Positions 9,030 to 17,718 of a stretch of DNA of 64,000 nucleotides are shown in pieces. Position 1 is the first letter of the stretch. Each line of letters starts with the position of its first letter. This DNA comes from CAZWSX01 sp964636985 (lineage in GTDB: Bacteria; Planctomycetota; Planctomycetia; Pirellulales; Pirellulaceae), in the NCBI GenBank assembly GCA_964636985.1, contig CAZWSX010000021.1, forward strand, positions 62,001 to 126,000. Direction: 5' to 3'. The position numbers and the translations under genes are program-made. The notes beneath the pieces are model-generated. The model was given only the letters and a program-made list of their open reading frames with translations. It was not told the origin of the DNA and did no database searches.

Positions 9030-9982
9030 GTCGCCTCTCCTGTTGGAGTTGGCGACTTGCGCCAAATTCGGTCCCACAGCGGCGGTGTCCAGACGATGCG
9101 CCAGCCTAGGAGCAGCCAGGGCAGAGTCATGGCGGCTGTGAACAGCAGGATGGTCCCCAGGTAGTACGTGGCGTGCTTGTTGTCGTCGAACGTGAAGAAC
9201 CAGTTCGCACTGACGATGCGACTTGATAAGACGTGACTGAGGATGCCAGCGACGAGCGTTAGCAACCAGCCAAAGTAGCTTGTCAGGCTCAGGACAAAGG
9301 GGGCAATCGCCACGACGCTGGTCATGACGATGAGGGCAGCTTTTTCTCGCCGCATCAAACCTTTTGTTTCCAGACCCGTATTACCGAGGCCTTCAAATAC
9401 GATCCTTGACAGCGGGCCATCTTGCTCGAGATCGTTCGCGGCATATGAGTAGATGATCCCGAAGGCCAATAAGGGGACCAGCATCCGCAAGGAAATTTTG
9501 CCGCGAGTCCAGTTTTGCGTCAGCAATGACGGACTGAACAACCGGAAACCCCAAATCCTTATCAACCCGAAGATCAATAAGTAGACGGCCAGGATGCCTC
9601 CGCTTCCATCCAGCAACCTAGACGACGCACTAATGTTGTTTGAGTCAACCGAAGTTGCGAACATCACGGCCGGTGCAATTGAAATCAAGGGTACAACAAG
9701 TCCGGCCCATGCTTTGGCACCATGCCTCCACGCTACCAAGCCGGCCCAGCCTACCATGTGCGTGGCCATGACCACTACAAAGCCCCAAGCAAGGCAGCTG
9801 TGCGACGGGTGCGAAATCCCCCATGCCGATCTGGTGAACGACAGAGAGCCCACCGCGGCAGCGACCACCACCAATGCGTTTGCGAGGATGCCCAACCAGT
9901 AAAAGCGTTCGGCAAAAGTTCGTCGAACTAGAGGTGCGGGGGCGTTGCCTGCGAGTGGCTGGGGCGATTCGATGGCGCTCAT
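9026..9982 (-). CDS. polytopic membrane protein, tandem paralogue 2 of 4
   Basis: 318 aa from the ATG at 9980-9982, chosen because it matches the MSAxE start of the sister genes and overlaps the upstream stop by four bases. The longer open frame upstream is read-through of the neighbouring gene. It shares RTFAERFYWLGILAN, the middle RGKISLRMLVPLLAF and the end ILLFTAAMTLPWLLLGWR + IVWTPPLWDR. About eight membrane segments. Function unknown. Confidence 0.8.
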   Translation of the reverse strand: MSAIESPQPLAGNAPAPLVRRTFAERFYWLGILANALVVVAAAVGSLSFTRSAWGISHPSHSCLAWGFVVVMATHMVGWAGLVAWRHGAKAWAGLVVPLISIAPAVMFATSVDSNNISASSRLLDGSGGILAVYLLIFGLIRIWGFRLFSPSLLTQNWTRGKISLRMLVPLLAFGIIYSYAANDLEQDGPLSRIVFEGLGNTGLETKGLMRREKAALIVMTSVVAIAPFVLSLTSYFGWLLTLVAGILSHVLSSRIVSANWFFTFDDNKHATYYLGTILLFTAAMTLPWLLLGWRIVWTPPLWDRIWRKSPTPTGEAT

Positions 9983-10878
9983 GTTGCCTCTCCCGTTGCA
10001 ACGTTCGCCTTGCGCCAGCTTCGATCCCACAATGGCGGTGTCCAGACGATCCGCCAACCTAGTAGTAACCACGGCAACGTCATGGCCGCGGTGAAGAGAA
10101 GGATGGTTCCTTCGTAGTGCGCTACGCACTTGGCGTCGTTGATGCTGAAGTAGGAGAGAGTGAATGGCGATCGACTGGATGCGAGGTGGAAGAGTGCTCC
10201 GGCGATCACGGTGAGCCACCACCCGAGATAGCCGGTCAGGCTGACCACGAAGGCGACGGTCGCGACTTGAGCCGCGATCGCGATGAGCGCCGCTTCCTCG
10301 CCGCCCATGATGTTCTGAATCTCGCAGTAGTGTGCCATCCATCCGTAGACAACGGCTGTTACCGCCAGGGCCACCAAGGTGCTCTTGGAAACTTTGCCGT
10401 GAGGGCGAGTTTTCGTCAGGCTGGGTGAATCGTAGAGCCGAAAGCCCCAGGCGAAAGTGAGCGCGAGGATGGGGGTGAAGATCAGAAGGATGGTCTCGAT
10501 GCGCTCAGCAAGAGTCGCCCAAAATGGCTCGCTCGCGAAATGGAGGGTCACGGGCACGAGCAACAAGACCGTCGGAAACGAAACCAGTGGGACCAGCGGC
10601 CCGATCCAAGGGACGCGGACCTCGCGCCACGAGACCATGGCGATCCAGACCAGAGTGAATGTTGCGATCGTCCCCACAAAGGCGAACGCGACACTGCTCC
10701 ACAAAAGGTACGAACCATCGAATACCAGGGGCATCAGAAGGAAGCCGCCCACAACGCCAATCAAGAGGGCGTTGGTCACCATCGCTGCCAAGCGCAGATG
10801 CTGGGCGAAAGTTGGCTGGGCGGGGCGCGGAGCGAGGTTGAGATTCGCGACGGCTGTTGGTGCTTCGACCGTGCTCAT
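9979..10878 (-). CDS. polytopic membrane protein, tandem paralogue 1 of 4 (first gene of the run)
   Basis: 299 aa. This is the promoter-proximal copy of the tandem family and the most diverged in its N-terminal half (PTFAQHLRLAAMVTNALLI), while its C-terminal block ILLFTAAMTLPWLLLGWR is identical to the next copy. About eight membrane segments. The 128-bp gap to the divergent proS gene must hold its promoter. All six genes from here down to 5717 run in the same direction, five of them with overlaps or an 8-bp gap, so they are probably one transcript. Confidence 0.8.
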   Translation of the reverse strand: MSTVEAPTAVANLNLAPRPAQPTFAQHLRLAAMVTNALLIGVVGGFLLMPLVFDGSYLLWSSVAFAFVGTIATFTLVWIAMVSWREVRVPWIGPLVPLVSFPTVLLLVPVTLHFASEPFWATLAERIETILLIFTPILALTFAWGFRLYDSPSLTKTRPHGKVSKSTLVALAVTAVVYGWMAHYCEIQNIMGGEEAALIAIAAQVATVAFVVSLTGYLGWWLTVIAGALFHLASSRSPFTLSYFSINDAKCVAHYEGTILLFTAAMTLPWLLLGWRIVWTPPLWDRSWRKANVATGEAT

Positions 10879-11006
10879 CGTCCCGCTTCCAAGGTTGGCC
10901 GTGATGAGTCTACCTGCCCCCTGAACCAGTTGATCGCTAAACTAGTCGGTTTATTGGCGATTGTCGCCATTTTCCGCCCATTTGCTAGCAATTGCCACCA
11001 ATCACC

Positions 11007-12509
11007 ATGGCTAAGACGGCGATCCAGCCCACCCGCGAACAGAATTACCCCGAATGGTACCAGCAGGTGATCAAAGCGGCCGATTTGGCCGAGATTTCGC
11101 CTGTGCGGGGGTGCATGGTGATCAAGCCATGGGGCTGGTCGATCTGGGAGAACATGCAGCGCGTGCTGGACGGGATGTTCAAAGAGACCGGCCACGAGAA
11201 CGCCTATTTTCCTTTGTTCATCCCGATGAGCTTCCTGGAAAAGGAAGCCCAGCACGTGGAAGGCTTCGCCAAGGAATGCGCGGTGGTCACGCATCACCGG
11301 CTGGTTCCGGGTCCCAACGGCGGGCTGATCCCGGCCTCGCCGCTGGAAGAGCCGCTGATCGTTCGCCCGACGAGCGAGACGATTATCGGCGCGATGTACG
11401 CCAAGTGGGTGCAGAGCTACCGCGACCTGCCGATCTTGATCAACCAATGGGCGAACGTCGTCCGCTGGGAGATGCGGACGCGGATGTTCCTGCGGACGGC
11501 CGAGTTCCTGTGGCAGGAAGGTCACACGGCGCATGCCACGGCCGAAGAGGCGCAGGCCGAGACCATGCAGATGCTGAAAGTGTATGCCGCCTTCGCCGAA
11601 GACTTCATGGCGATGCCGGTGATCCAAGGAGAGAAGACGGCAGGCGAACGCTTCCCCGGCGCCGTTCAGACGTATTCGATCGAAGCCATGATGCAGGACC
11701 GCAAAGCACTGCAAGCGGGGACGTCACACTTCCTGGGGCAGAACTTCGCCAAGGCGCAGGAGATCAAGTTCCTCGATCAGAACAACCAGGAGCAGTTTGC
11801 TTGGACGACGAGTTGGGGCGTCTCGACGCGGCTCATCGGCGGGCTGATCATGACGCATAGCGACGACGATGGTTTGGTGCTGCCGCCGAAGCTCGCGCCG
11901 AAGCACATCGTGCTGCTCCCCATCTATCGCAACGACGAAGAGCGGAGCCAGGTGATTCCGTATGTGCAGAGTTTGAAAAAGGAACTCGAGGCGCAGATCT
12001 TCGCGGGCGTTCCCGTTCGCGTGCAAATTGACGACCGCGACATCCGCGGCGGCGAGAAGAGCTGGCAGTGGGTGAAGAAGGGAGTTCCGATCCGCTGCGA
12101 GGTCGGGCCGAAGGACATCGCCAAGAACGCCGTCTTCATGGCTCGCCGCGACACGGGCGAAAAGTCGGGCGTCGACCGCGCCGCGTTTGTTCAAAACATC
12201 GTGACGACTTTGGAGCAGATTCAGACGGCGTTATACGAGCGCGCGAAGAAGCTGCGCGACGACAACACGGTGACGATCGATAGCTTCGACAAGTTGAAGG
12301 AGTATTTCGGCAGCGGCGACGATGAGAAGGAAATTCGCGGTGGCTTTGCCTGGTGCCCGTTGGCCGACGTAGATGAGGTAAACAACAAGCTGCAATCAAT
12401 GAAGCTGACGGTGCGAAACATCCCGCTCGAGCAGCCGCAAGAGCCGGGCAAGTGTTTGATCACCGGGCAAGCGGTGACCGGACGGGTGGTGGTAGCGAAG
12501 GCGTATTGA
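11007..12509 (+). CDS. proS: prolyl-tRNA synthetase, archaeal/eukaryotic type (ProS type 3)
   Basis: 500 aa from the ATG at 11007; an in-frame TTG at 10992 is less likely. The enzyme joins proline to tRNA-Pro. Class II motif 2 is visible in WEMRTRMFLRTAEFLWQEGH, with VRPTSETIIGAMYAKW before it and the motif 3 region LIGGLIMTHSDDDGLVLPP. There is no bacterial-type editing insertion, and the protein ends in Tyr (VVAKAY), both marks of the archaeal/eukaryotic type. The C-terminal zinc site of that type usually has four Cys; here only AWCPL and GKCLI retain one each, so zinc is probably not bound. Single gene, divergent from the membrane-protein run. Confidence 0.95.
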   Translation: MAKTAIQPTREQNYPEWYQQVIKAADLAEISPVRGCMVIKPWGWSIWENMQRVLDGMFKETGHENAYFPLFIPMSFLEKEAQHVEGFAKECAVVTHHRLVPGPNGGLIPASPLEEPLIVRPTSETIIGAMYAKWVQSYRDLPILINQWANVVRWEMRTRMFLRTAEFLWQEGHTAHATAEEAQAETMQMLKVYAAFAEDFMAMPVIQGEKTAGERFPGAVQTYSIEAMMQDRKALQAGTSHFLGQNFAKAQEIKFLDQNNQEQFAWTTSWGVSTRLIGGLIMTHSDDDGLVLPPKLAPKHIVLLPIYRNDEERSQVIPYVQSLKKELEAQIFAGVPVRVQIDDRDIRGGEKSWQWVKKGVPIRCEVGPKDIAKNAVFMARRDTGEKSGVDRAAFVQNIVTTLEQIQTALYERAKKLRDDNTVTIDSFDKLKEYFGSGDDEKEIRGGFAWCPLADVDEVNNKLQSMKLTVRNIPLEQPQEPGKCLITGQAVTGRVVVAKAY

Positions 12510-12718
12510 GCCGATACCAAGCGTCGGTGCCTTAGGCCGAAGGCCCGACAGATCTCAGCCGGGGGCGTCGGGGCGTCGGGCTCCGGTTGCGAAAGCAAGC
12601 ACTCCCCAAGGCCCGAAGGTGCCGACAGAAATGCAGCTGCGGGAAATGAACTACTAAACACAACATCTATCCGATTTCAAAAGTTGTTCTGAACAAGTCG
12701 CCGCTCGGAACCTGCTCG
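12510..12718. other. intergenic region with dispersed repeat
   Basis: It contains GGCCGAAGGCCCGACAGATC... (27 bp, 12535-12561), repeated identically in the same direction at 14438-14464 on the other side of the flippase gene. It also contains GGCCCGAAGGTGCCGACAG, nearly matched near 48264. No gene is seen. Confidence 0.6.
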
Positions 12719-14341
12719 ATGTCCGAAACCCCTGCCGATTCGCCAGTCATCGAATCAGCGCGCCGCGCCGGCAAGTTCGTCTTCGCGGCCCAAATCGGCG
12801 GGCAAATCATCTCGATCCTCTCGCTCGCCATTCTTTATCGCCTGCTGCCAGAGCGCGACTTCGGAATTCTCGGCGCGGTCCTGCCCTTGGCGACGTTGCC
12901 GCGGATGGCAGCGACGCTGGGCTTCACGTTCGCGACGATCCAGCGGCCCGACCTTTCCCATGCCGAGAGGACCGCGCTCTTCTGGTGGAACCTGGCGTCC
13001 GGCATCGCCGCCGCTGCCGCAACCGTCTTGCTGGCTTGGCTCACGGCGCTGCTCTTCACGGCCAAGGCTTTCCACTTCAAAGAAGTCACCTTTCTCATCC
13101 CTGTCGCTGTCGCGCTCGCCGGTGCCACCTTGCTCGCGGCATTGGGAAGCCAGCATCAAGCCATGCTCGAACGCGAACTCAAGTTCGCGGCGCTCTCGGG
13201 TTTGCGATTGGCCGGTCAACTGGTCGGCGCCGTCGCCGCGATCGTCTTGGCCTTTATCGGCTGGGGCGTATGGGGTTTGGTCGCGCAACAAGTCTTCGAG
13301 ACCGGCATCATCTCGTTCGGCGCGTGGATACTCGAACCGTGGCGCCCCGGCGCTCCCGCAACCGGCAAGCTCTCGGGCGGATCGACCCGCTTTAGTTTCT
13401 TCCTGGCCCTTACGAATCTGACGTTTCACCTCGGGCAGAATCTCGACAAGTGGGTCCTCCCCTTTATGTCGGGCTTCGCGATGCTCGGTCTCTACAGCCA
13501 GGCTTTCAACTGGATGATGCGTCCTGTCTATCTGCTCACCACGCCGCTCGGCAGTTTGATGCTCCCGACACTCTCGCGCCTGCACGAACGCGAACTCGCC
13601 GCCCAAGGCGACGCAGACCGCGCCCGCGAAGCGCACGAGAACTTCGAGCACGCGGCGAGCGTTTTCTATCGCCTTACGGCCATCATCCTGTGCCCCATCT
13701 CCGTCGGCCTGGCCATCATGGCCCCCGACCTGATGCTCCTGCTTGGCGGCCCCAAGTGGCTCACCGCCGGATGGATCCTCGCGGTCCTGTCGCTGGCGAT
13801 CGCCCCGCAAGGACTCATCAACATCACCGGCAGCCTTCTGGCCGCCCGCGGCAAAGCTGCCTCGTTGTGGCTCGTATCGGTTGCCGCCACGCTCGCGCTG
13901 ATCGCCGGCTATTGGGTTGGCGGCATCTATGGAATTGAGATCGCACAGCTTGCTTCCGCGAACGGCCTTCCCATTCCAACCGAATTCCCCACCATCCCCG
14001 GCATGGGAACAACAATGGGCGTCGCCGTCGGCTTCGCCTCCACCACGCTCCTCGTCATCGCCACCATTTACCTCCCCTGGGCCTGGCGAACCGCGGGCCT
14101 GCAACTCTCATCGCTCGGGGTCGTCCTGTTCAAACCGATCTTCGCGTCGCTCACGATGGGCGTAGTCGTCTTCCTGATCCGCCGATCGTTCCCCTTCGAC
14201 GAAAATGTCGCCAGCCCCAGCCTCGCAATCAAAATCGTCGCCTGCGTGATCATCGGCGTCGTCGCCTACAGCTGCTTCAACTTCATGGACGTCGCCTGGC
14301 TCATCATCCACGGCCGCCACGTCAACACACCGCCGAAGTAA
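12719..14341 (+). CDS. oligosaccharide flippase / polysaccharide biosynthesis protein (MOP superfamily)
   Basis: 540 aa with about 13-14 hydrophobic segments. The opening GKFVFAAQIGGQIISILSLA and the RLLPERDFGILGAVLPL block match Wzx-like exporters (the polysaccharide synthesis family within the MATE/MOP superfamily), which flip lipid-linked sugar units across the inner membrane. A large hydrophilic loop (EANGL...-type, about residues 290-315, HERELAAQGDADRAREAHEN) lies mid-protein, as is usual. No glycosyltransferase or polymerase gene is adjacent, so its glycan is unknown. The gene is flanked by a 27-bp direct repeat. Confidence 0.85.
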   Translation: MSETPADSPVIESARRAGKFVFAAQIGGQIISILSLAILYRLLPERDFGILGAVLPLATLPRMAATLGFTFATIQRPDLSHAERTALFWWNLASGIAAAAATVLLAWLTALLFTAKAFHFKEVTFLIPVAVALAGATLLAALGSQHQAMLERELKFAALSGLRLAGQLVGAVAAIVLAFIGWGVWGLVAQQVFETGIISFGAWILEPWRPGAPATGKLSGGSTRFSFFLALTNLTFHLGQNLDKWVLPFMSGFAMLGLYSQAFNWMMRPVYLLTTPLGSLMLPTLSRLHERELAAQGDADRAREAHENFEHAASVFYRLTAIILCPISVGLAIMAPDLMLLLGGPKWLTAGWILAVLSLAIAPQGLINITGSLLAARGKAASLWLVSVAATLALIAGYWVGGIYGIEIAQLASANGLPIPTEFPTIPGMGTTMGVAVGFASTTLLVIATIYLPWAWRTAGLQLSSLGVVLFKPIFASLTMGVVVFLIRRSFPFDENVASPSLAIKIVACVIIGVVAYSCFNFMDVAWLIIHGRHVNTPPK

Positions 14342-14601
14342 GCACGAAGACGGAACACGTCCGGCCTTTTGCCACAGCGGACACCGATTTCTCAGAGCGC
14401 CCCGTTCTCCGAGAGACCAGCACGTCAAGGAACAAAGGGCCGAAGGCCCGACAGATCTCAGCCGAGGTCGTCAGACGCCTGGAGCCTGGGGCCTATAGCC
14501 TGGAGCCTCCCCCGCCACCTTCCGCTATAGCCTTCGCCTCAGCGCCGAAGTACCTTGAAACGTCGTCCGGTCCCCTTCCCGCCTGCCGAAATCCCTCCCC
14601 G
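14342..14601. other. intergenic region made of three repeat types
   Basis: From left to right it contains an R5 unit (TTTTGCCACAGCGGACACCG..., 14366-14418), the 27-bp repeat GGCCGAAGGCCCGACAGATC... (14438-14464) and an R4 unit (GCCTGGAGCCTGGGGCCTAT..., 14471-14508). The remaining 90 bp before the aldolase gene must carry its promoter and a weak ribosome site. No gene is seen. Confidence 0.6.
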
Positions 14602-16251
14602 ATGAAAACTGCTGCTCTCCAGGCCTTTCGGCGCAAGTTGGCTGCTAATACGCCTGTCTTTGGATTGTGGGTAACGCTGGAATCCCCCAGCATCACCGAG
14701 ATGGCTGTCGCGCTCGGACTCGATTGGGTCGTAATTGATGCCGAACACGGGCACCTCGATTGGAAGGAGATTGTCGATCACCTTCGTGCGACCGTTCGCA
14801 GCAACACCGTGGCGCTGGTTCGGATTGCGACGCTCGATTCCGGCCTGATTAAGCGGGCACTTGATATTGGGGCCGACGGGATTGTGATCCCGTGGGTAGA
14901 GTCGGCCGATCAGTTCCGCCAGGCAGTTTCGTTTGCCCGTTATCCTCCGGAAGGTGTTCGCGGCATTGGCGGCGAACGGGCAACTTGCTGGGGACAATGT
15001 TTGCCTGAGCACACGGCCGAAGCGAACGAGAACGTCCTCGTCGTGCCGATCATCGAGACGGTTCGCACGATGCGGCAGGTGCCGCTGATGACGCAGGTCA
15101 ACGGCGCCGAGGTCTTCTTCTTTGGCCCGGCCGATTACTCGGCGACGGCTGGTTATCGCGGCCAGTGGCAAGGCCCGGGTGTTGCTGAACAGATCCTCTC
15201 GATGAAGGATACGATCCGTCGCGCCGGCAAACATTGCGGCTTGTTATCGACGAGCGAAGCGGATCTCGCTTCGCGGGTCGAGCAAGGTTTCCGGATGGTC
15301 GGCCTGGGGATGGACGCCGGGCTGTTGATCCGCTCGCTGCGATCGGCGCTTGAGTCAGTGAAGCGGCCGACCAAGATGGTGGCCTCGCTCGAGTCACAAC
15401 CCGATCCCCCGACGCCGCTCGAGAAGCCGCCGGAGTCGATGCGTCCCGATCGTTCCGAGGTGATGAACGCGATTGGTTCGGGGCCCCGCGTCGAACTCGC
15501 GCCGGGCGTCAACTTCGAGTGCCTTGTCGGCAAGCACAATCAAGCGAAAAAGCTGACGACCGGCTGGGTGACGTTCGCGCCCGATGCGACGCTGCCGTAT
15601 CACATGCATGAGTTTACGGAGTCGATCACGCTGCTGGCTGGGTCGGCGAGCGTCGAGGTTAAAGGTCGGCGCTATGTCCTCAAGCCGATGGACAACATGG
15701 TGATTCCCAAGGGACACGCGCACACAGCGAAGAATTTGTCGAACAAGGAGATCGCCGTTTTCCAAGTGGCGCTGGCGACCGACAATCCGACGCGGACACT
15801 GGTGAACGAGTTCTTCTCGAAGCGCTCGATGCCCGACGACTCGACTGGTACGCCTGGAAGCGAACGCGTGAACCGTTTTGCCACGGCCAAGCGATTTGCG
15901 GCAGGGCCGAATACCGAGTTCATCGACTTCTTCAACGAAGACTTGATGCCCGGCATCGAGATGAGCGGTGGGTACGGCCTGTTCAAGCCGGGCGGGCGAT
16001 TGCCAGCGCACGTGCACGACTTCGACGAATCGATTTGCATCATCTCAGGCTCGGCGACGTGCATTGTCGAAGGGCGGCGCTACAAAATGAGCGACGGCGC
16101 GACGGCGCTGCAGCCGCGAGGACGCGTCCACTACTTCATTAACGAAACCAGCGGCACGATGGAAATGCTGTGGGTTTACGCTGGGCCCAAGCCGGAACGG
16201 ATCGTCGTGAACGAACGCTGCGCCACCGTGGAAGGAGACCCCTGGCGCTAA
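14602..16251 (+). CDS. HpcH/HpaI-type aldolase fused to two cupin domains
   Basis: 549 aa, about twice the length of a lone HpcH/HpaI aldolase. Residues 1-258 form the class II pyruvate aldolase barrel: H49 in DAEHG, R74 in VRIAT, the metal ligands E152 (PIIET) and D178 (GPADYS) are all present. These enzymes split 2-keto-3-deoxy acids or hydroxy-keto acids to pyruvate and an aldehyde. Residues about 300-400 are a first cupin (H334, H336, E340, later GHAH) and about 440-540 a second (AHVHDFDES, GRVHYF), both with metal-ligand patterns. Fusion of an aldolase with a double cupin is uncommon; the cupins might process or sense the substrate. The gene has no signal peptide and precedes an SMP-30 gene. 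Confidence 0.85.
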   Translation: MKTAALQAFRRKLAANTPVFGLWVTLESPSITEMAVALGLDWVVIDAEHGHLDWKEIVDHLRATVRSNTVALVRIATLDSGLIKRALDIGADGIVIPWVESADQFRQAVSFARYPPEGVRGIGGERATCWGQCLPEHTAEANENVLVVPIIETVRTMRQVPLMTQVNGAEVFFFGPADYSATAGYRGQWQGPGVAEQILSMKDTIRRAGKHCGLLSTSEADLASRVEQGFRMVGLGMDAGLLIRSLRSALESVKRPTKMVASLESQPDPPTPLEKPPESMRPDRSEVMNAIGSGPRVELAPGVNFECLVGKHNQAKKLTTGWVTFAPDATLPYHMHEFTESITLLAGSASVEVKGRRYVLKPMDNMVIPKGHAHTAKNLSNKEIAVFQVALATDNPTRTLVNEFFSKRSMPDDSTGTPGSERVNRFATAKRFAAGPNTEFIDFFNEDLMPGIEMSGGYGLFKPGGRLPAHVHDFDESICIISGSATCIVEGRRYKMSDGATALQPRGRVHYFINETSGTMEMLWVYAGPKPERIVVNERCATVEGDPWR

Positions 16252-16461
16252 GACGAACGTGCAATTGGATTTTGGCCACAGAGGGCACCGAGATCTCAGA
16301 GAGAGGAAGCTTGTGAATTCATTAATTGATTGATGATTGTTGATTTATGAATTAAGGCAAGTTAGTAACCAATAGATCCCTTTCCCTCTCTGGGCTCTCT
16401 GCGTCTTCTGTGGCAAAACGAATAAAAACTCCCTAGCCTCCTTTCCTCCAAGGAACTCACC
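16252..16461. repeat. composite R5-R7-R5 repeat element
   Basis: An AT-rich core (AATTGATTGATGATTGTTGA, R7) is flanked by inverted R5 units: TTTTGGCCACAGAGGGCACC at 16269 on the left and CTCTGCGTCTTCTGTGGCAA ending at 16420 on the right. The two ends are imperfect reverse complements, so the block can fold on itself. The same R5 and R7 words recur together near 34404-34511. The ribosome site CAAGGAA for the next gene follows it. Confidence 0.65.
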
Positions 16462-17511
16462 ATGTCACGAAGTGCTTCGTTGTGTTTTGGGCTGGCGCTA
16501 GTTTGTTCGATGGGATCGCTCTACGCCGAAGAGCCGATTGTTCCGGCTGGTGCCAAAGTCGAAAAGCTGTTCGAGTCGAACGTGCTTACCGAAGGGGTCT
16601 CGGTCGCGCCTGACGGAATGGTTTACTTCAGCGAGATCACCTTCTCGCACAAGGCGGTCGATGCACAGGGCGTGATCGAAGCGGGCCACATCTGGAAGTA
16701 CGACCCGAAGAGCGGCAAGACCTCGATCTTCCGTTCGCCGAGCGGCATGTCGAACGGGATCAAGTTCGACGCCAAGGGGCGGATGCTCGTGGCCGAGGGT
16801 GCCGACTACGGCGGTCGCCGCGTGACGCGGACCGATATGACCACGGGCAAGACCTACATCATCGCCGCGATGTACGAAGGTCGCCCGCTCAATTCGCCGA
16901 ACGATATTACGATTGACGAAAAGGGACGGGTCTACTTCAGCGATCCGCGCTACCTGGGCTTCGAAGGGATCGACCAGCCGGTGCAGGCTGTCTATCGCAT
17001 TGATACCGACGGCTCGATCCACCGGATCGTCACCGATGCCGGCAAGCCCAACGGTGTGTGCGTGTCGCCTGACCAGAAGACGCTGTATGTGGTGAGTAAT
17101 GACAATGGCGGCACGAGCATCGATCGTTTGGCCAAAGGTGGCACGGCACAGGCCGCTGGGGTTAGCGTGCCGCTTAAGAAAGGCGCTATGACGCTAAATG
17201 CGTACGACCTCGCTGCCGATGGTTCGGCAAAGTTCCGCAAGACGCTGGTCGACTACGCTCCGTTCGATGGCCCGGATGGTCTCATCGTCGACAAGGATGG
17301 GAACCTGTATGTCGCCGTTCGCGCGGAGAATCGTCCGGGCATTTGTGTTTACTCGCCTGATGGAAAAGAGCTGGCTTACATCCAGACCGAAGTCCCGACC
17401 AACGTCGGTTTCGGCCGCGGTGCGGATAAGAACCTGCTCTATATCACGGCGGGCAGCTCGCTCTATCGCATTCGCTTGAACCGCGAGGGGTATCAGTTGC
17501 CGTCGCAGTAA
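16462..17511 (+). CDS. exported SMP-30/gluconolactonase-like protein
   Basis: 349 aa with a signal peptide at about residues 1-22 (FGLALVCSMGSLYA-E), so it acts outside the cytoplasmic membrane. The remainder is a six-bladed propeller of the SMP-30/LRE type: the metal ligand Glu near the start of the mature part (EGVSVAPDG), NGIKFDAKGRMLVAE, an SPNDITIDEKGRVYFSDP block carrying the Asn and Asp ligands, and DGPDGLIVDKDGNLYVA. The family hydrolyses sugar lactones with a divalent metal. Position between the aldolase and the DUF1549 gene suggests a part in carbohydrate or sugar-acid breakdown, but the substrate is unknown. Confidence 0.87.
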   Translation: MSRSASLCFGLALVCSMGSLYAEEPIVPAGAKVEKLFESNVLTEGVSVAPDGMVYFSEITFSHKAVDAQGVIEAGHIWKYDPKSGKTSIFRSPSGMSNGIKFDAKGRMLVAEGADYGGRRVTRTDMTTGKTYIIAAMYEGRPLNSPNDITIDEKGRVYFSDPRYLGFEGIDQPVQAVYRIDTDGSIHRIVTDAGKPNGVCVSPDQKTLYVVSNDNGGTSIDRLAKGGTAQAAGVSVPLKKGAMTLNAYDLAADGSAKFRKTLVDYAPFDGPDGLIVDKDGNLYVAVRAENRPGICVYSPDGKELAYIQTEVPTNVGFGRGADKNLLYITAGSSLYRIRLNREGYQLPSQ

Positions 17512-17515
17512 GCCC

Positions 17516-17718
17516 GTAGCCGCACTTGCGTAGAGTGCGGTGGCCTGCGGGAGATGGTGCGTTGCAGGTCTCGGCCGTACGTTCCGCGTTCTGGCGAACG
17601 CGGCTACCGGAGGTTGCGTTGGGAGTAGCCGCACTCGCGTAGAGTGCGGTGGCCTTCGGGAGATGGTTGCGTTGCAGGTCTCGGTCGTCCCTTCCGCGTT
17701 CGAGGCGAACGCGGCTAC
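17516..17718. repeat. tandem pair of R1 double-hairpin repeats
   Basis: Two copies of a roughly 92-bp unit lie head to tail (17516-17607 and 17625-17718). Each begins with GTAGCCGCACTYGCGTAGAG and ends with CGTTC-GGCGAACGCGGCTAC, so the ends GTAGCCGC/GCGGCTAC are inverted, and each arm is itself a hairpin. This is the only tandem copy in the window. Confidence 0.8.

Noticed and set aside
7204..10878. ABC transporter or respiratory complex subunits for the four tandem membrane proteins
   Set aside because: No ATPase gene, no quinone or haem ligand pattern; the similarity is only within the group.
12755..14104. 449-codon open frame antisense to the flippase gene
   Set aside because: Gly/Glu/Arg-rich shadow; it would have to be soluble and has no motif.
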